Below are positions 62,452 through 64,000 of a stretch of 64,000 nt of DNA, piece after piece; position 1 is the stretch's first letter; each line of letters starts with the position of its first letter. The notes under the pieces were generated by a model, which made no database searches, had not been told where the DNA came from, and worked only from the letters and a program-made list of their open reading frames with translations. The DNA is taken from positions 434,001 through 498,000 of the forward strand of contig NZ_RJWA01000002.1 in the NCBI RefSeq assembly GCF_003762835.1, given 5' to 3'. The position numbers and the translations under genes are program-made. This stretch comes from Micromonospora sp. HM5-17 (GTDB taxonomy: Bacteria > Actinomycetota > Actinomycetes > Mycobacteriales > Micromonosporaceae).

Positions 62452-64000
62452 TCACGGCAGGTGGTGGCCGATCTGCCCCATGTCCAGCAGGATTCTCTCG
62501 GCCAGGCGGTCGACGACACGCCCGGGGCCGGTGTACCCGTATCGGGTGAGCGCCTCGGCGAGCCGGCGCAGCCCCATCGCCTCCTCCAGACGGTTACCGA
62601 GCGCCCGCCACAGCTCCACCGACAGCCGGTAGCAGACGACCGCGCTGTCCAGGTCGCCCAAGGCGCTGTGGATGTAGCCGAGGCTGTCGTAGCTGTACGC
62701 CTCACCCGCCCGCATCCCGAGCCGCCGGTGCAGGTCCAGCGACTCCTGACAGTGCCGCAACGCCTCGTCCAGGTTGCCCAGCTCGGCCTGGCACCAGCCC
62801 AGCGAGTTCAGCGCGGCGGCGTACCCGCCCTGGTCTCCGGACTGCTGGGCGAACTCCAGCGCCCGCCGCGAGTAGTCCCGGGCGTCGGGGTAGCGGCCCT
62901 GCCGGGCGCAGAGGTACGCGAGGCTGAGGTAGGTGCGGCCCTGCCCCTGGGTGTCGTTGATCTGCTGGTAGAGGTGCAGGGCGCGGATCAGGTGCGGGCA
63001 GTCGCCCTCGAGCCGCTCGAAGAGCTGGTTGGCCCGACTGACCTCGCGATGCACCCGGGCCTCGCCGTCCAGGTCGTCGCTGCGCCGGGCGGCCGCCAGC
63101 GCGATGCGCTGGGTCTCCAGCAGATCCTCGTGCCGACCCTCGCTGTGCAGGTAGTCGACGAGCGTCCAGGCCAGCCGCCAGCAGTGCCGGTCGTACCGCT
63201 TCTCGTCGGCCATTCGGACGAGGGTCAGCAGCAGCGATATCTCGGCCCGGAACCACGCCCGCGCCTGACGGTGGTCGGTGAGCGGGGTCAGGTGGGTGCC
63301 GGGCTCGGGCGGGCCGAGGGGCAGCGGCTGGCGGATCGGCTCCAGCAGCTCGGCGGCCCGGTGTGCGGTGTACAGGTAGTGGTCGAGCAGCCGGCGCAGC
63401 GCGGCCTCGGTGGCCTCCGGGCTCTCCTGCGCGGCCTGCTCACCCGCGTAGCTGCGCATCAGGTCGTGGCAGGTGAACCGATCACGGCCCTGCTCGGCCA
63501 GCAGGTGGGCGGAGGCCAGCTCGCGCAGGGCCGCCCGAGCCGTGTCCAGCGGCTGCCCGGCCAGGCTGGCGGCGACGGTCGTACTGATGCTGGTGGCGGG
63601 GTAGAGCCCGAGGAACCGGAACATCCGCGCCGCCGAGTCGGTCAGCTGCCGGTACGACCAGGAGAAGATCGATCGTACGTCCGGTGACCCCGGGTCGGTG
63701 CGGAACCGGTCGAGCGTGCTGTCGGTTCCGGCCATCTCGTCGGCCAGCTCGGTCAGGGACAGCTGCGGGCTGGTCGCGCCGCGGGCCGCCACCACGCTCA
63801 GCGCCAGCGGCAGCCGGTGACACAGGTCCACGATCTGCCGGGCGGCGGCGGGCTCGCGCTCCAGCCGGCTCCGGCCGAGTCGCCGCACCAGCAGGCCGTA
63901 CGCGTCGGCCTCGGGCAGCACGCCGAGCAGCACCGGGTGCGCCCCCTCCCTCGCGACCAGCCCGTTGAGCCGATTGCGGCTGGTCACGATCGTCAGGCAG
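62452..64000 (-). CDS. AfsR-like NB-ARC/TPR regulator (C-terminal part, runs off right edge)
   Basis: 516 codons are visible. The first visible residues read CLTIVTSRNRLNGLVA, the end of an NB-ARC nucleotide-binding domain, so the P-loop and probably a SARP-type DNA-binding domain lie beyond the window. Next come the GLPLA-equivalent LCHRLPLALSVVAARG and the winged-helix part with the MHD-like FTCHDLMRSYA. An array of about six tetratricopeptide repeats then runs to the C-terminus (GRTYLSLAYLCARQGRYPDA, AALNSLGWCQAELGNLDEAL, YDSLGYIHSALGDLDSAV). Such proteins regulate secondary metabolism or development in response to ATP. Confidence 0.9.
   Translation of the reverse strand, partial: CLTIVTSRNRLNGLVAREGAHPVLLGVLPEADAYGLLVRRLGRSRLEREPAAARQIVDLCHRLPLALSVVAARGATSPQLSLTELADEMAGTDSTLDRFRTDPGSPDVRSIFSWSYRQLTDSAARMFRFLGLYPATSISTTVAASLAGQPLDTARAALRELASAHLLAEQGRDRFTCHDLMRSYAGEQAAQESPEATEAALRRLLDHYLYTAHRAAELLEPIRQPLPLGPPEPGTHLTPLTDHRQARAWFRAEISLLLTLVRMADEKRYDRHCWRLAWTLVDYLHSEGRHEDLLETQRIALAAARRSDDLDGEARVHREVSRANQLFERLEGDCPHLIRALHLYQQINDTQGQGRTYLSLAYLCARQGRYPDARDYSRRALEFAQQSGDQGGYAAALNSLGWCQAELGNLDEALRHCQESLDLHRRLGMRAGEAYSYDSLGYIHSALGDLDSAVVCYRLSVELWRALGNRLEEAMGLRRLAEALTRYGYTGPGRVVDRLAERILLDMGQIGHHLP

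Overview
The window is high-GC DNA with GTG starts, codons ending mostly in G or C, overlapping stop/start pairs, several apparently leaderless genes, and actinobacterial families such as IniB-like, BsaP, AfsR-like and ESX-type proteins. This points to a filamentous actinomycete. Micromonosporaceae (Micromonospora or Plantactinospora type) is my best guess; that placement is an inference.

Layout. 1-636: start of an aldehyde dehydrogenase gene that runs off the left edge. 1.1-8.6 kb: a plant-polysaccharide block with a secreted GH9-CBM3c-FN3-CBM2 cellulase behind a CebR-type operator, a GH3 exo-beta-glucosidase and a GH30 enzyme with a ricin-type lectin domain. 8.7-12.2 kb: a divergent biotin locus, bioB-bsaP one way and bioF-bioD the other. 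12.3-20 kb: a two-component pair, a MocR regulator divergent from an aldo/keto reductase, an LspA-like peptidase, a P450 and a methyltransferase.

20.3-35.4 kb: an L-rhamnose region. A rhamnose operon (rhaM, a 43-codon micro-ORF, rhaI, a fused aldolase/dehydrogenase, rhaB), a LacI regulator, a lone CUT1 sugar-binding lipoprotein (20.5 kb) and a lone pair of CUT1 permeases (33.5-35.3 kb) share 12-bp operators of form TGAAACGNTTCA. I read them as one regulon whose binding protein and permeases have been separated. An IniB-like repeat protein and a catalytically degenerate OafA/SGNH membrane protein lie between them. 35.5-39.9 kb: a TetR regulator divergent from a TAXI-TRAP transporter.

40.2-45.8 kb: accessory DNA. 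A tRNA Gly-Cys-Val cluster is followed by a frameshifted replication-relaxation gene (scar of an integrative element), then an ESX-type toxin operon: YbaB-like, EspC-like and WXG-like proteins, an HNH-type nuclease as a separate ORF, and two SUKH immunity proteins. A broken YciI gene precedes an intact DGPF(YciI)-ECF42 sigma factor pair. 47.6-51.6 kb: thiol oxidoreductase, monooxygenase, MarR, GlxA-type and metallo-beta-lactamase-fold genes.

52-62.1 kb: a second conflict locus with a LamG/DNRLRE exoprotein, a 2103-residue secreted RHS protein with a variable toxin tip, and a DUF6188 immunity candidate. The window ends inside an AfsR-like NB-ARC/TPR regulator. All family assignments were made by reading the sequence; no database search was run.
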